Assembly (NCBI GenBank): GCA_021203425.1
Contig: JAJQBF010000154.1
Coordinates: 1-10,074 of the forward strand
Direction of reading: 5' to 3'
DNA length: 10,074 nt
Source of the DNA: Clostridiales bacterium
GTDB taxonomy: Bacteria; Bacillota; Clostridia; Lachnospirales; CAG-274
Below the pieces are notes generated by a model. The model did no database searches. It was not told the DNA's origin and saw only the letters and a list, made by a program, of their open reading frames with translations. Of the stretch, positions 1 through 6,968 are shown in pieces (the stretch's first letter is position 1; each line of letters starts with the position of its first letter). The position numbers were made by a program, and so were the translations under genes.

Positions 1-21
1 ATTAAAAATAAATTAAAACAG

Positions 22-55
22 AAAAAAGGATATGTCCGCCGAATGACATATCCTT
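22..55 (-). terminator. Intrinsic terminator closing the minus-strand cluster
   Basis: Read on the minus strand, the arms AAGGATATGTC (55-45) and GACATATCCTT (36-26) form a perfect 11-bp stem around an 8-base loop. The stem runs straight into a run of T (27-22). This is the standard layout of a Rho-independent terminator. The nearest minus-strand gene upstream is the broken hicB, which ends at 204. No terminator is evident between potD and hicB, so this may also be the end of transcripts that read through from the pot operon. The roughly 150 bases between it and hicB hold no minus-strand gene I can support. Confidence 0.85.
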
Positions 56-203
56 CAGTTTGTGTGTGTTTATGTTAGAAAGGGAGAAAAAATTATGAAA
101 CGTAAACTTTTTGTTTACAGCTATAAATATACACCAATAATGTTAAAATGCAATTATTAAAATATTAAAGTTTGTGAAAGTTCTCCCTCGGTTAATATAC
201 TTT

Positions 204-766
204 TTAACCCCTGACAAGCCTTTCCTGAAGTGCTTCCTGAAGAACAGCAGAAAAATTAATACCCATTTCCACAGCCCGACTGTTAAGCCATGCAGGAATT
301 GTAAGTGTTTTCTTTACAGCCTTTTACAAATATAACAGTTAAGCCAAACAACTCGCAAAGCGTCTGCTTTAGCAGCCGACGCCGTTTCACGGCTCATTTT
401 TTGCTCGTTATTTGGCGCTCCGCTCGTGCCTTATATTAAAGCTTACTTAGTGTGCAAGCACCCACGTAAGCTTTAATAATAAGACACGGCTGAACTGTTA
501 CTGGCAAACTCGGTCATATCAATGCATATAAAATTTATAAAGGCTCCTTCTTCATCAAGAGTAATTTTTCCTATGTCAGATGCTTTCGGCACTTCTTCTC
601 CGTCTTTAATTGTTGTATAGATATATAAGCCGCAGGCATCTTCAGCCATATAAATAGCATCTGCAAGACTTTCGCCCTGTGTCGCCAAATCATTTAAATC
701 GGGAATAATTACAGAATATCCCCCGGTATCTTCCGGATAAAAAACAGCAGGATAAACCAATTTCAT
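204..766 (-). pseudogene. hicB: HicB-family antitoxin, split by a small inserted element
   Basis: HicB proteins are antitoxins of type II HicAB systems: an N-terminal partial RNase-H-like fold binds the HicA toxin and a C-terminal DNA-binding part represses the operon. The first part (766-502) encodes the typical N-terminus: MKLVYPAVF, then GGYSVIIPDL and TQGESLADAI, ending IDMTEFAS. The typical C-terminus lies further on at 323-204 in another frame: KAVKKTLTIPAWLN, then GINFSAVLQEALQERL and a stop. Between them is a 170-bp element (332-501), which makes the first part end prematurely at 473 with a foreign tail. Removing the element plus one 8-bp duplication leaves the halves one base out of frame, so other small changes have occurred. 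The start at 766 is preferred because an upstream ATG at 778 directly abuts the AGGAG site. No hicA toxin gene is adjacent; potD lies just upstream. The truncated product probably keeps toxin-binding residues but has lost its DNA-binding tail. Confidence 0.87.
332..501. mobile_element. 170-bp MITE-like element inside hicB
   Basis: The ends form an imperfect terminal inverted repeat: TAACAGTTAAGCC (333-345) against GGCTGAACTGTTA (488-500), 12 of 13 matching. The right end shares 17 identical bases, CACGGCTGAACTGTTAC (485-501), with the element at 5179-5258. The interior is GC-richer than its surroundings and full of inverted repeats: a hairpin at 360-382, a 5-bp stem at 381-393 and a perfect 12-bp stem at 435-446 with 466-477. 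It encodes no transposase; the longest minus-strand frame found inside it (397 to 314) is 27 codons and runs out into hicB. Flanks 324-331 and 502-509 match at only 5 of 8 positions, so any target duplication has decayed. The left tip reads ATAA instead of GTAA, which also suggests an old insertion. The split hicB gene independently supports an insertion here. Confidence 0.75.
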
Positions 767-822
767 AAAACACACCATCTCCTATTTTATATATCAGACA
801 AAAATAAATGTGCTGTTATTTA

Positions 823-1914
823 TCAGGAATTTGTAGACTTAACCTTTATCCAAAGGGAAGAAAGCTTTTCTCTCAAGGTCTGGTTATCGTGGAAAACCTC
901 GTCATATTCATAGCCGGAACGTGGAACATAAGCCTCGTTTCCTCCGAATTCTCCGTCTTCGGCGGAAAGGTCGGTTTTTACTTCGTCATTTGATGACGTA
1001 TAGCCAACGGTATATGAATTATCGTAAGATGCATCATATGTGAGAACATTGTTTATAAACTCGTGAGCCAAAAGGGGATTTTCGCTGTTTGCCGGTATAA
1101 CCATAGCGTCACACCATAAATTAGTACCCTCGTTAGGTGTAAAATAGCCCATATCTTCGTTTTCGGAAAGAATATATGCCGCATCTCCGCTGTAAACAAC
1201 GGCTAAATCCTTTACTCCTCCGGCCATAGCATCAATTACCTCGTCTGTTACATAAGCCGGTTCCATTGTGTTGTTTAAGTCCAAAAGCCAGTCATAAGCC
1301 TCTTGAATTTCGGTTTCGTCTTCTGTGTTCATAGAATAGCCCAAAGCCTTAAGAGCGACCATAAAGGAATCTCTTTCGGAGTCGTAAATATAAACACTGC
1401 CCTTGTAGTCTGTGTTTTTAAGTATGTTCCAGCCCTGTTCTTCCAAAAGCTCTAAAGGCACATTGTTTTTGTTGTAAACAATGCCTACTGTTCCGTAAAA
1501 ATAGGGCACCGAATAGGTTTGGTCGGGGTCGAAGTCAAGCCCTATAACATCGTTTGTCAAATTTTCAAGGTTGGGTATAAGGCTCTTGTCAAGCTCCTGA
1601 AGCATACCCTCTCCCTTAAGTCTTTCAATCATATAGTCAGAGGGCACAAGTACATCATATTTATCCCCTGCCTGAAGTTTGGTATACATCATTTCATTTG
1701 AATCAAACATTTCATATATAACGGTAACTCCGTATTCGTCTTCGAAATTTGAAATAACGTCTTCTCCGATATACTCTCCCCAGTTAAAAACCTTAAGAGT
1801 GTCAGAGCCATATTTTTCAACAGCCTCTTCTGAGCCTGTGTCGGAACCGCCGCTGCAGCCCACAGCGGAAAGAGTAAATGTCGCACAAAGCATTAATGCA
1901 AAAAATTTTTTCAT
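823..1914 (-). CDS. potD: Spermidine/putrescine-binding lipoprotein PotD
   Basis: This is the substrate-binding protein of the polyamine ABC importer. It captures spermidine or putrescine outside the membrane and delivers it to PotBC. The 363-residue product starts with a lipoprotein signal peptide (MKKFFALMLCATFTLSAVGC), so Cys20 is the likely lipidated residue, followed by a Gly/Ser/Asp linker. The mature part follows PotD closely: KVFNWGEYIG (41-50, with W45 and Y48), VPSDYM (S92, Y94), SVPYFYGTVGIVYN (135-148), LWCDAMVIPAN (266-276, with W267 and D269) and VGYTSSN (303-309). These correspond to polyamine-contacting positions known in E. coli PotD, including the Trp and Asp of its FWMDSLAIPAN segment. 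The ATG overlaps the potC stop as ATGA, and an AGGAGA site lies 9 bases upstream inside potC, so the two are probably translationally coupled. It is the last gene of the operon. Choosing spermidine over putrescine from sequence alone is not safe. Confidence 0.96.
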   Translation of the reverse strand: MKKFFALMLCATFTLSAVGCSGGSDTGSEEAVEKYGSDTLKVFNWGEYIGEDVISNFEDEYGVTVIYEMFDSNEMMYTKLQAGDKYDVLVPSDYMIERLKGEGMLQELDKSLIPNLENLTNDVIGLDFDPDQTYSVPYFYGTVGIVYNKNNVPLELLEEQGWNILKNTDYKGSVYIYDSERDSFMVALKALGYSMNTEDETEIQEAYDWLLDLNNTMEPAYVTDEVIDAMAGGVKDLAVVYSGDAAYILSENEDMGYFTPNEGTNLWCDAMVIPANSENPLLAHEFINNVLTYDASYDNSYTVGYTSSNDEVKTDLSAEDGEFGGNEAYVPRSGYEYDEVFHDNQTLREKLSSLWIKVKSTNS

Positions 1915-2708
1915 TTGTTTTTTCTCCTTTTCTCGTTTATTAAGGGCACTATGTTTGCAATAATAAGCCCCAGTGTAATAATAACAATAATTACCGTAGA
2001 AAGAGCGTTAATCGAAGGATTTATACGCTTGCTCATTGTGTAAACCATAATGGAAATATTGTTTACACCGTTGCCTGTTACAAAATATGATATAACAAAA
2101 TCGTCAAATGACATTGTAAAAGCTATCAGCGCCCCTGACATTATCCCCGGCATAATCTGAGGAACAATTACCGTTGTTATTGCCTGAAAGGGTGTACAGC
2201 CCAAATCCATTGCGGCGTCTGCCAAATTGGGGTCGAGGGTTCTTATTTTGGGCATTATGCTCAGTATAACATAGGGAATACAAAACATAATGTGGGCAAG
2301 AAGAAGAGTTATAAGCCCTTTCTTAACCGCCAAAGCACTGAAAAACATTAAAAGCCCTATTGCCGTTACAATATCCGGGTTTAATATAGGCAGGTCGTTT
2401 ATCTGCTGTACGGCGGTTCTTAAAATTTTTCGGCTGCCCGATAAACCGATTGCCGTTATTGTTCCCACAACCGTAGAAACAGCCGTAGCTATAACCGCCA
2501 CCAAAACAGTGTAAAATATGGCATTTATCATTGAATTGTCATTCAGCATTTTTTCATACCAGCGAAGGGAAAAGCCGCTGAAAACGCTCAGTGACTTTGT
2601 GCTGTTAAATGAAAACACAACCGTATATATAATGGGGAAATAGAAGAACAGAAGAAGAAGAAAAATATATATCTTGCCGCTTATTTTTGTTTTTTTCTTT
2701 TCACACAT
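1911..2708 (-). CDS. potC: Polyamine ABC transporter permease PotC
   Basis: PotC is one of the two membrane subunits that form the channel of the polyamine importer. The 265-residue protein has a short basic N-terminus (MCEKKKTKISGK) and several hydrophobic segments, for example about 13-33, 63-90, 111-128, 133-152 and 236-256. The cytoplasmic coupling loop that docks on the ATPase is clear at about 161-190: LADAAMDLGCTPFQAITTVI, then VPQIMPG, the EAA motif of importer permeases. The length is normal for PotC. The ATG lies two bases after the potB stop, and its site (AGGGAGGTG) overlaps the last codons of potB. At the other end its TGA overlaps the potD ATG. This packing shows a single operon. 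The alternative reading, another small-solute permease of the same family such as one for thiamine or iron, is made unlikely by the PotA and PotD partners. Confidence 0.95.
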   Translation of the reverse strand: MCEKKKTKISGKIYIFLLLLFFYFPIIYTVVFSFNSTKSLSVFSGFSLRWYEKMLNDNSMINAIFYTVLVAVIATAVSTVVGTITAIGLSGSRKILRTAVQQINDLPILNPDIVTAIGLLMFFSALAVKKGLITLLLAHIMFCIPYVILSIMPKIRTLDPNLADAAMDLGCTPFQAITTVIVPQIMPGIMSGALIAFTMSFDDFVISYFVTGNGVNNISIMVYTMSKRINPSINALSTVIIVIITLGLIIANIVPLINEKRRKNK

Positions 2709-2710
2709 TT

Positions 2711-3553
2711 TTATACACCTCCCTTTTCCGCCGCCGGGTCTTTATCTGCCTTTTTGGTAAGCCACATAAGGAAAATCATAACCACAGCCATAATAAGAGA
2801 AATGGCGGAACCGAAGTTCCAGTTTCCGGCTGTCAAAAACTGATTTTCAATTACATTTCCGATTAAAACATACTGACCGCCGCCTAAAAGCTTAGGTATA
2901 AAGAAACTTGAAACAGCCGGCAGAAAAACAAGAGTTATTCCGCTTATAACCCCGGGAAGAGACAGGGGAAGTGTTATCCTTAAAAAGCACTGAACCTTGT
3001 TTGCCCCCAAGTCTTCCGCCACCTCAAGATAGCTTTTATCCATCTTTGTAAGGGAAGTGTAAATTTGGAGAATCATAAAGGGTATAAAATTATAAACCAT
3101 ACCGAAAATAACGGCAAAGTCAGTGTGTATAAGCTTAAGCGCCGGAAACCCCAAAGCCTTAAGTATTGTATTTACAAGACCGTTGTCCTGTAAAATTCCC
3201 AGCCATGCATATGTTCTTACAAGCATATTTATCCATGTGGGAATTGTAATAAGCAAAACCATAGTAAACTTGTTCTTTTCCCCTGCTATGTTTGCAATAA
3301 TATAAGCCGCCGGATATCCCAAAGCTATACAGATAACCGTAGTAATTAAAGCCACAATAAGAGACCGTTCCAAAACCTTTAAAAATATGGCATCTGCAAA
3401 AAACTCTTTGAAATTGTCAAGGGTAAATTTAAATGTCATAACATCGTTTCCCTTAACGGTAAAGGCATAAACCGCAATCATAATCATAGGTATGACAATT
3501 ATAATAAAAGCCCAAATAAGATAGGGGTAAACCAAAAACTTAAAATTTTTCAC
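2711..3553 (-). CDS. potB: Polyamine ABC transporter permease PotB (GTG start)
   Basis: PotB pairs with PotC to form the transmembrane channel for polyamine import. The 280-residue product has a hydrophobic first segment (about 9-31) and further membrane segments near 64-86, 97-117, 145-165, 201-221 and 246-266. The EAA coupling loop is at about 177-201: EVAEDLGANKVQCFLRITLP followed by LSLPG. The start codon is GTG at 3553. It is favoured over downstream Met codons because a strong AAGGAGGG site lies 6 bases upstream, formed by the last codons of potA (Lys-Glu-Gly). The two-base gap after the potA stop makes translational coupling likely. The C-terminal tail is Lys-rich and ends DPAAEKGGV. 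Family and context agree and nothing looks damaged. Confidence 0.95.
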   Translation of the reverse strand: MKNFKFLVYPYLIWAFIIIVIPMIMIAVYAFTVKGNDVMTFKFTLDNFKEFFADAIFLKVLERSLIVALITTVICIALGYPAAYIIANIAGEKNKFTMVLLITIPTWINMLVRTYAWLGILQDNGLVNTILKALGFPALKLIHTDFAVIFGMVYNFIPFMILQIYTSLTKMDKSYLEVAEDLGANKVQCFLRITLPLSLPGVISGITLVFLPAVSSFFIPKLLGGGQYVLIGNVIENQFLTAGNWNFGSAISLIMAVVMIFLMWLTKKADKDPAAEKGGV

Positions 3554-3555
3554 GG

Positions 3556-5124
3556 TTATCCCTCCTTATGCATAATGTGTAAATCATCGGGGCCGAAACT
3601 TATGCCTACATGGTCTCCCGGCTTAAACTCCTTTGTTGTTGTTACAAGAACGTCATAGCCTCTGGTTCTGAAAACCACGTCATAAATACCCGGGGTTATG
3701 TTTTCGGGGTCAAAGCCGTAAATAACGTCTGTTATTTCAACGGTTCTGTTACCTTCCAAAATCCAAGCCGAGGCATTTGCCCATGTTTTAAGATCCGTTT
3801 CAAGGGCAACGCTTTCCTTTATTTCGTCTATAGTTTTATAAAAGTTTACGGCATAAATTTCCTCGCCGTATTTTTCGCTTACAACCTTGTTTACCTCGTC
3901 AACAACCATATTTACGGTTATATTTGTTCCGCTTTGTGTAAAAAACATAACGGGATAAACGCCGTTTTCCGCCTTTATTTCATAATCGACTTTATTTATC
4001 GAAATCCATTCGTCTGTGTCGGGGTTCCAAGCCTGAGCGCCGGCTCTGGCAATTATATCCGCCTTTGTAAGCTTGGGAACGTCTTCAATGTCAAGATAAA
4101 AGTCATTTGCGCTCATTTTTTCGTTAGCCTTTGCGTTAAAAACAGGCTTTTCGTCGGCAACATTCATCTTAACTCTTATTTCCGTTCCCTTTCTTATTTC
4201 TACAATTGTTTCGTAGAAAATCCCCTTAAAAACAGCCGATTTGACAACACCGGCAAAACAGCCCTCGCCGCTGTCTGTAATATCGATATCCTCGGGGCGG
4301 ATAACAACATCTATTTTTTCGTCCGGAGCAAAGCCGCTGTCTACACAGTCGAAAATTCTGTCGCCGAAGGAAACACGTCTGTCCTCCGGCATAGTTCCCT
4401 CGATTATATTGCTTTCGCCTATAAAACCGGCAACAAACCTGTTTTTAGGTTCGTTGTATACCTCTTCGGGCGTACCTATTTGTTGAACTTCGCCTTCATT
4501 CATAACAACTATCTTGTCAGACATAGTTAAGGCTTCTTCCTGGTCATGGGTTACAAAAATGAAGGTAATACCTACCTCCTGCTGAATTTTCTTAAGCTCC
4601 TTCTGCATCTCTTTTCGGAGCTTAAAATCAATAGCGCCCAGCGGTTCGTCAAGCAAAAGCACCTTAGGCTCGTTTACAAGCGCTCTGGCTATGGTTACTC
4701 TCTGCTGCTGCCCTCCCGACATTTCATTTATGCTGCGCTTGGCATAGTCTTCAAGCCCCACAAGCTTTAACATTCGCATTACGTTTTTTTCAATAATGTC
4801 TTTAGGCTCTTTTTTTATTTTAAGCCCGAAAGCAACATTATCATATACGTTCATATGGGGAAAAAGAGCATATTTCTGAAAAACAGTGTTAATTTCTCTT
4901 TTATAGGGCGGAAGACTGCTTATTTCTTTTTCGTCAAAATAAACCTCTCCCTTTGTTTGGGATAAAAACCCGCCCAAAATTCTTAAAATAGTGGTCTTGC
5001 CGCAGCCACTTGGCCCTAAAAGGGTTACAAACTCGTTTTCGTAAATATCGAGATTAATTCCCTTAAGCACAATCTGACCGTCAAAGTCTTTGGTTACATT
5101 CTTCAAACAGATTAATTTACGCAT
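3556..5124 (-). CDS. potA: Polyamine importer ATPase PotA with two extra Ig-like repeats
   Basis: PotA hydrolyses ATP on the cytoplasmic face to drive polyamine import through PotBC. All ATPase motifs are intact: Walker A GPSGCGKTT (37-45), Q-loop Gln83 in VFQKYALFPH, signature MSGGQQQR (135-142), Walker B VLLLDEP (155-161) and switch His193 in VTHDQEE. The C-terminal TOBE-type regulatory region begins normally (VVIRPEDIDI, 273-282) and ends normally (KPGDHVGISFGPDDLHIMHK, 501-520). Between about 325 and 500, however, lie roughly 175 residues absent from ordinary PotA, explaining a length of 522 against about 350-380. This insert holds two divergent tandem repeats. Repeat 1 (about 339-408) runs from ANDFYLDIEDV through AQAWN to GVYPVMFFTQSGTNITVNMVV. 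Repeat 2 (about 425-500) runs from AVNFYKTIDEI through ASAWI to GIYDVVFRTRGYDVLVTTTK. The pattern resembles bacterial Ig-like beta-sandwich domains of surface proteins (inference). The reading frame is continuous, so this is not a frameshift artefact. GGAGG lies 5 bases before the ATG. It is the first gene of the operon. Confidence 0.95.
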   Translation of the reverse strand: MRKLICLKNVTKDFDGQIVLKGINLDIYENEFVTLLGPSGCGKTTILRILGGFLSQTKGEVYFDEKEISSLPPYKREINTVFQKYALFPHMNVYDNVAFGLKIKKEPKDIIEKNVMRMLKLVGLEDYAKRSINEMSGGQQQRVTIARALVNEPKVLLLDEPLGAIDFKLRKEMQKELKKIQQEVGITFIFVTHDQEEALTMSDKIVVMNEGEVQQIGTPEEVYNEPKNRFVAGFIGESNIIEGTMPEDRRVSFGDRIFDCVDSGFAPDEKIDVVIRPEDIDITDSGEGCFAGVVKSAVFKGIFYETIVEIRKGTEIRVKMNVADEKPVFNAKANEKMSANDFYLDIEDVPKLTKADIIARAGAQAWNPDTDEWISINKVDYEIKAENGVYPVMFFTQSGTNITVNMVVDEVNKVVSEKYGEEIYAVNFYKTIDEIKESVALETDLKTWANASAWILEGNRTVEITDVIYGFDPENITPGIYDVVFRTRGYDVLVTTTKEFKPGDHVGISFGPDDLHIMHKEG

Positions 5125-5178
5125 TTTAACCTCCTTATTTGCATAAAAGCCCGATTCAAAAATTCTGCCGGTAAAAAA

Positions 5179-5258
5179 GTAACAGTTCAGCTAAAACTCC
5201 TTTAGAAAGTGTGCTTTCACAAGAATTTTAAGCAGACATATCACGGCTGAACTGTTAC
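5179..5258. mobile_element. 80-bp MITE-like element in the potABCD leader
   Basis: The element is bounded by perfect 13-bp terminal inverted repeats, GTAACAGTTCAGC (5179-5191) and GCTGAACTGTTAC (5246-5258). It is flanked by a perfect 8-bp direct repeat, GTAAAAAA (5171-5178 and 5259-5266), as expected for a target duplication. It encodes nothing. A short internal hairpin is visible at 5205-5218 (GAAAG, loop TGTG, CTTTC). The last 17 bases of its right end are identical to the right end of the element at 332-501. It lies between the pot promoter (5279-5306) and the potA start (5124), so it would be transcribed as part of the operon's 5' leader. The preserved duplication suggests a more recent insertion than the copy in hicB. 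GTAA tips plus an 8-bp duplication fit the IS66 family, but that assignment is inference. Confidence 0.82.
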
Positions 5259-5278
5259 GTAAAAAAAGCAGTTAATTT

Positions 5279-5306
5279 ATTATACTATTTTTCCCCGAAA
5301 AATCAA
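5279..5306 (-). promoter_or_regulatory. Predicted promoter of the potABCD operon
   Basis: On the minus strand there is a -35-like TTGATT (5306-5301), a 16-base spacer and a perfect -10 TATAAT (5284-5279). Transcription would start near 5272 and give a leader of about 150 bases before potA. Most of that leader is the 80-bp inverted-repeat element. The promoter lies only 33 bases after the serpin stop codon. I saw no convincing terminator between the serpin gene and this promoter, so some read-through from the serpin gene is possible. No operator palindrome was recognised. Confidence 0.6.
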
Positions 5307-5338
5307 TAGTTTATTTGTATTTTCTCATAAATTTGCGT

Positions 5339-6904
5339 TTATTTGCCATCAGCATATCTGCCTAAAAATAAAACCTCCCCGTTTGACCCGTCCTTTATAA
5401 AATATGTAAAGGGTCTGTCTGCCGTAAATTCATATATTTTTTCTTCTTCACCCGGCGCCGAACCGAGAGACATCATAACAGATGTTACGGCGGCGGCCTC
5501 GGTTCCTTCTTCGTCTACGGATATATATGTTTTGTGAAGAATTTCCGATATATACACGCTTGAAACTTTATTAACGGTATCATTAAACATGGGCTTGAAA
5601 TGATATGCATCGGCGCTGCCGTCAAAAGCCTTTTCAACCCCCAGCGACTTAAACAAATCTAGACCGCTTAAAGAGGTTTCGGTTTTAAACTTGGGCATTT
5701 TAACTCTAACCTTTTCATACACCGTTTTGTCGGCATACTCTAAAACATTTATGCCTTCATCTTCCGTAAGGGCAACATACATACTTATGCTGCTACCTGC
5801 GTAAGGAAGAGAAATTATTTGTATATTTTCGTCTTCATAATATTTGAACTTGCCTGTCTGACGCATAAAATCAACTTCCGACTCGCTGCCGCTGCTGTTT
5901 GTAAACATTCCTTTTTCTGTTGCGCTTTCTTCAAACTCATTTGACCATGCACCTTTAAAATATACGGCATTCACAAGAGCCGAAAGAAAATCGGAATTGT
6001 TTATAATACGTTCTATTTTCCCATTGGTTTTTTCACTGCACCAGCTGTTTATTTTTTCAGCCGCATTTTCATTTGTAACAGACGCAGCCTCTCCGTTATA
6101 GCTGTCTTGTACAACCTTTTTAAAATCTTCGCTGAAGTCTCCGCCTTCGATTTTATCGCTGTTAAGCCAAATTGAGTTTGCAATTGAAAGGCTTGTTTTT
6201 TCCGAAACATCGCCTGCAAAAAGTTCAAGTTTCGGCGCATCTTCATCGGTTTCGTATGTTTTCTCCTCTTCCTCCGCTACATTTTCAATATATGTCTTAA
6301 CCTCTGAATTAAAGCTTTCAAGGTCGGAAATATCCAAAGCATTTATAATTTCTTTTCGGGTTTCATCGTCTGCCCCGTTTGCCGCCATAGCCATAGCATA
6401 TTTAAGGCTTAACGGGCTGATAACATAATTTTCATCATTATCCATAAGATAATAAAGCTTTGAGGCAAAATCCGTTCCCTCGTCCGTCTTCGCTTTATCA
6501 CCGCTGTCTTCCGCCGAACTGCTTATGTACACTGCTCCTTCCTCCTCGCTCCATTCAACACTGAACCCCAAATCTTCGGAAACCGCTCTCAGGGGCAAAT
6601 AAATACTGCTGTCTACAGTAACAGTGTTTTCACTGTCATACTGTGAAAAAGACAGTGTTTTACCTGAATATTCAATATTTGCTGTTTTCGTTTCGCTGTC
6701 ATAGCCTACCTGACAGCCCATAGCCTCAAAAACCCCTCTTAAAGGAACATAAGCCGAATTGTTTTCGTCAATATATGCCTTTGTGTCAACCTTGTTTCCT
6801 CCGGCATAAATTTCCGCATCAAATTCTTTCATTTCCCCTCCGCAGGCTGTTGAAACTATAAAAACCGAAAATAAAATTGCCGAAATAACCAATATTTTTT
6901 TCAT
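5339..6904 (-). CDS. Putative serpin lipoprotein with N-terminal stalk domain
   Basis: Serpins trap and inactivate target proteases when the reactive loop is cut and inserts into a beta-sheet. This 521-residue protein starts with a signal peptide ending in STAC, so Cys21 is a likely lipid anchor, although the lipobox is not canonical. Residues about 28-128 form a copper-amine-oxidase-N-like stalk module with two repeats: YVPLRGVFEAMG (52-63) and YLPLRAVSEDLG (102-113). The serpin domain fills about 145-521: ISPLSLKYAMAMAANGA (162-178), NAVYFKGAW (312-320), MPKFKTETSL (403-412), hinge EEGTEAAAVTSV (465-476) and the closing RPFTYFIKDG and VLFLGR. The alanine-rich hinge suggests an inhibitory serpin. 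Counting 17 residues from the first Glu puts the scissile bond near Gly481-Ser482, but the loop is about six residues longer than in alpha-1-antitrypsin, so P1 is uncertain. An acidic stretch (about 208-227) enlarges one region. GGAGG sits 7 bases before the ATG. It has its own predicted promoter and may protect surface proteins from host or bacterial proteases (inference). Confidence 0.93.
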   Translation of the reverse strand: MKKILVISAILFSVFIVSTACGGEMKEFDAEIYAGGNKVDTKAYIDENNSAYVPLRGVFEAMGCQVGYDSETKTANIEYSGKTLSFSQYDSENTVTVDSSIYLPLRAVSEDLGFSVEWSEEEGAVYISSSAEDSGDKAKTDEGTDFASKLYYLMDNDENYVISPLSLKYAMAMAANGADDETRKEIINALDISDLESFNSEVKTYIENVAEEEEKTYETDEDAPKLELFAGDVSEKTSLSIANSIWLNSDKIEGGDFSEDFKKVVQDSYNGEAASVTNENAAEKINSWCSEKTNGKIERIINNSDFLSALVNAVYFKGAWSNEFEESATEKGMFTNSSGSESEVDFMRQTGKFKYYEDENIQIISLPYAGSSISMYVALTEDEGINVLEYADKTVYEKVRVKMPKFKTETSLSGLDLFKSLGVEKAFDGSADAYHFKPMFNDTVNKVSSVYISEILHKTYISVDEEGTEAAAVTSVMMSLGSAPGEEEKIYEFTADRPFTYFIKDGSNGEVLFLGRYADGK

Positions 6905-6925
6905 TACCCTGCCTCCTTTGCAAAT

Positions 6926-6968
6926 AAAAAATCTCCGTCTTTATTATAACATAAATAAAGGCAGAGAT
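6926..6968 (-). terminator. Intrinsic terminator after the secreted stalk-protein gene
   Basis: On the minus strand, two 15-base arms (6968-6954 and 6945-6931) pair with one mismatch and one G-U around an 8-base loop. They are followed by six T (6931-6926, the first also able to pair at the stem base). This fits a Rho-independent terminator for the gene ending at 7015, 46 bases upstream. The loop overlaps the -10 box of the predicted serpin promoter, so the site seems to end one transcript and start the next. Confidence 0.7.

Noticed and set aside
314..397. A 27-codon minus-strand frame inside the hicB insertion as a gene
   Set aside because: It runs from the element into the hicB remnant, has no good ribosome site and is made largely of hairpin sequence.
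767..778. ATG start of hicB at 778
   Set aside because: It directly abuts the AGGAG sequence, leaving no spacer. The Met at 766 begins the typical HicB N-terminus.
3610..4530. A 306-codon plus-strand open frame opposite potA
   Set aside because: It lies wholly antisense to potA, has low-complexity Cys/Tyr/Asn/Phe content typical of antisense translation and no ribosome binding site I could identify. potA has all motifs in the other strand.
332..5258. The two elements acting together as a composite transposon carrying potABCD
   Set aside because: The outer flanks do not match each other (324-331 against 5259-5266), while the 80-bp copy has its own perfect duplication. Two independent insertions fit better.
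5287..5311. Hairpin after the serpin gene as a terminator
   Set aside because: The stem is short and bulged, has no T-run after it, and overlaps the pot promoter spacer and -35.
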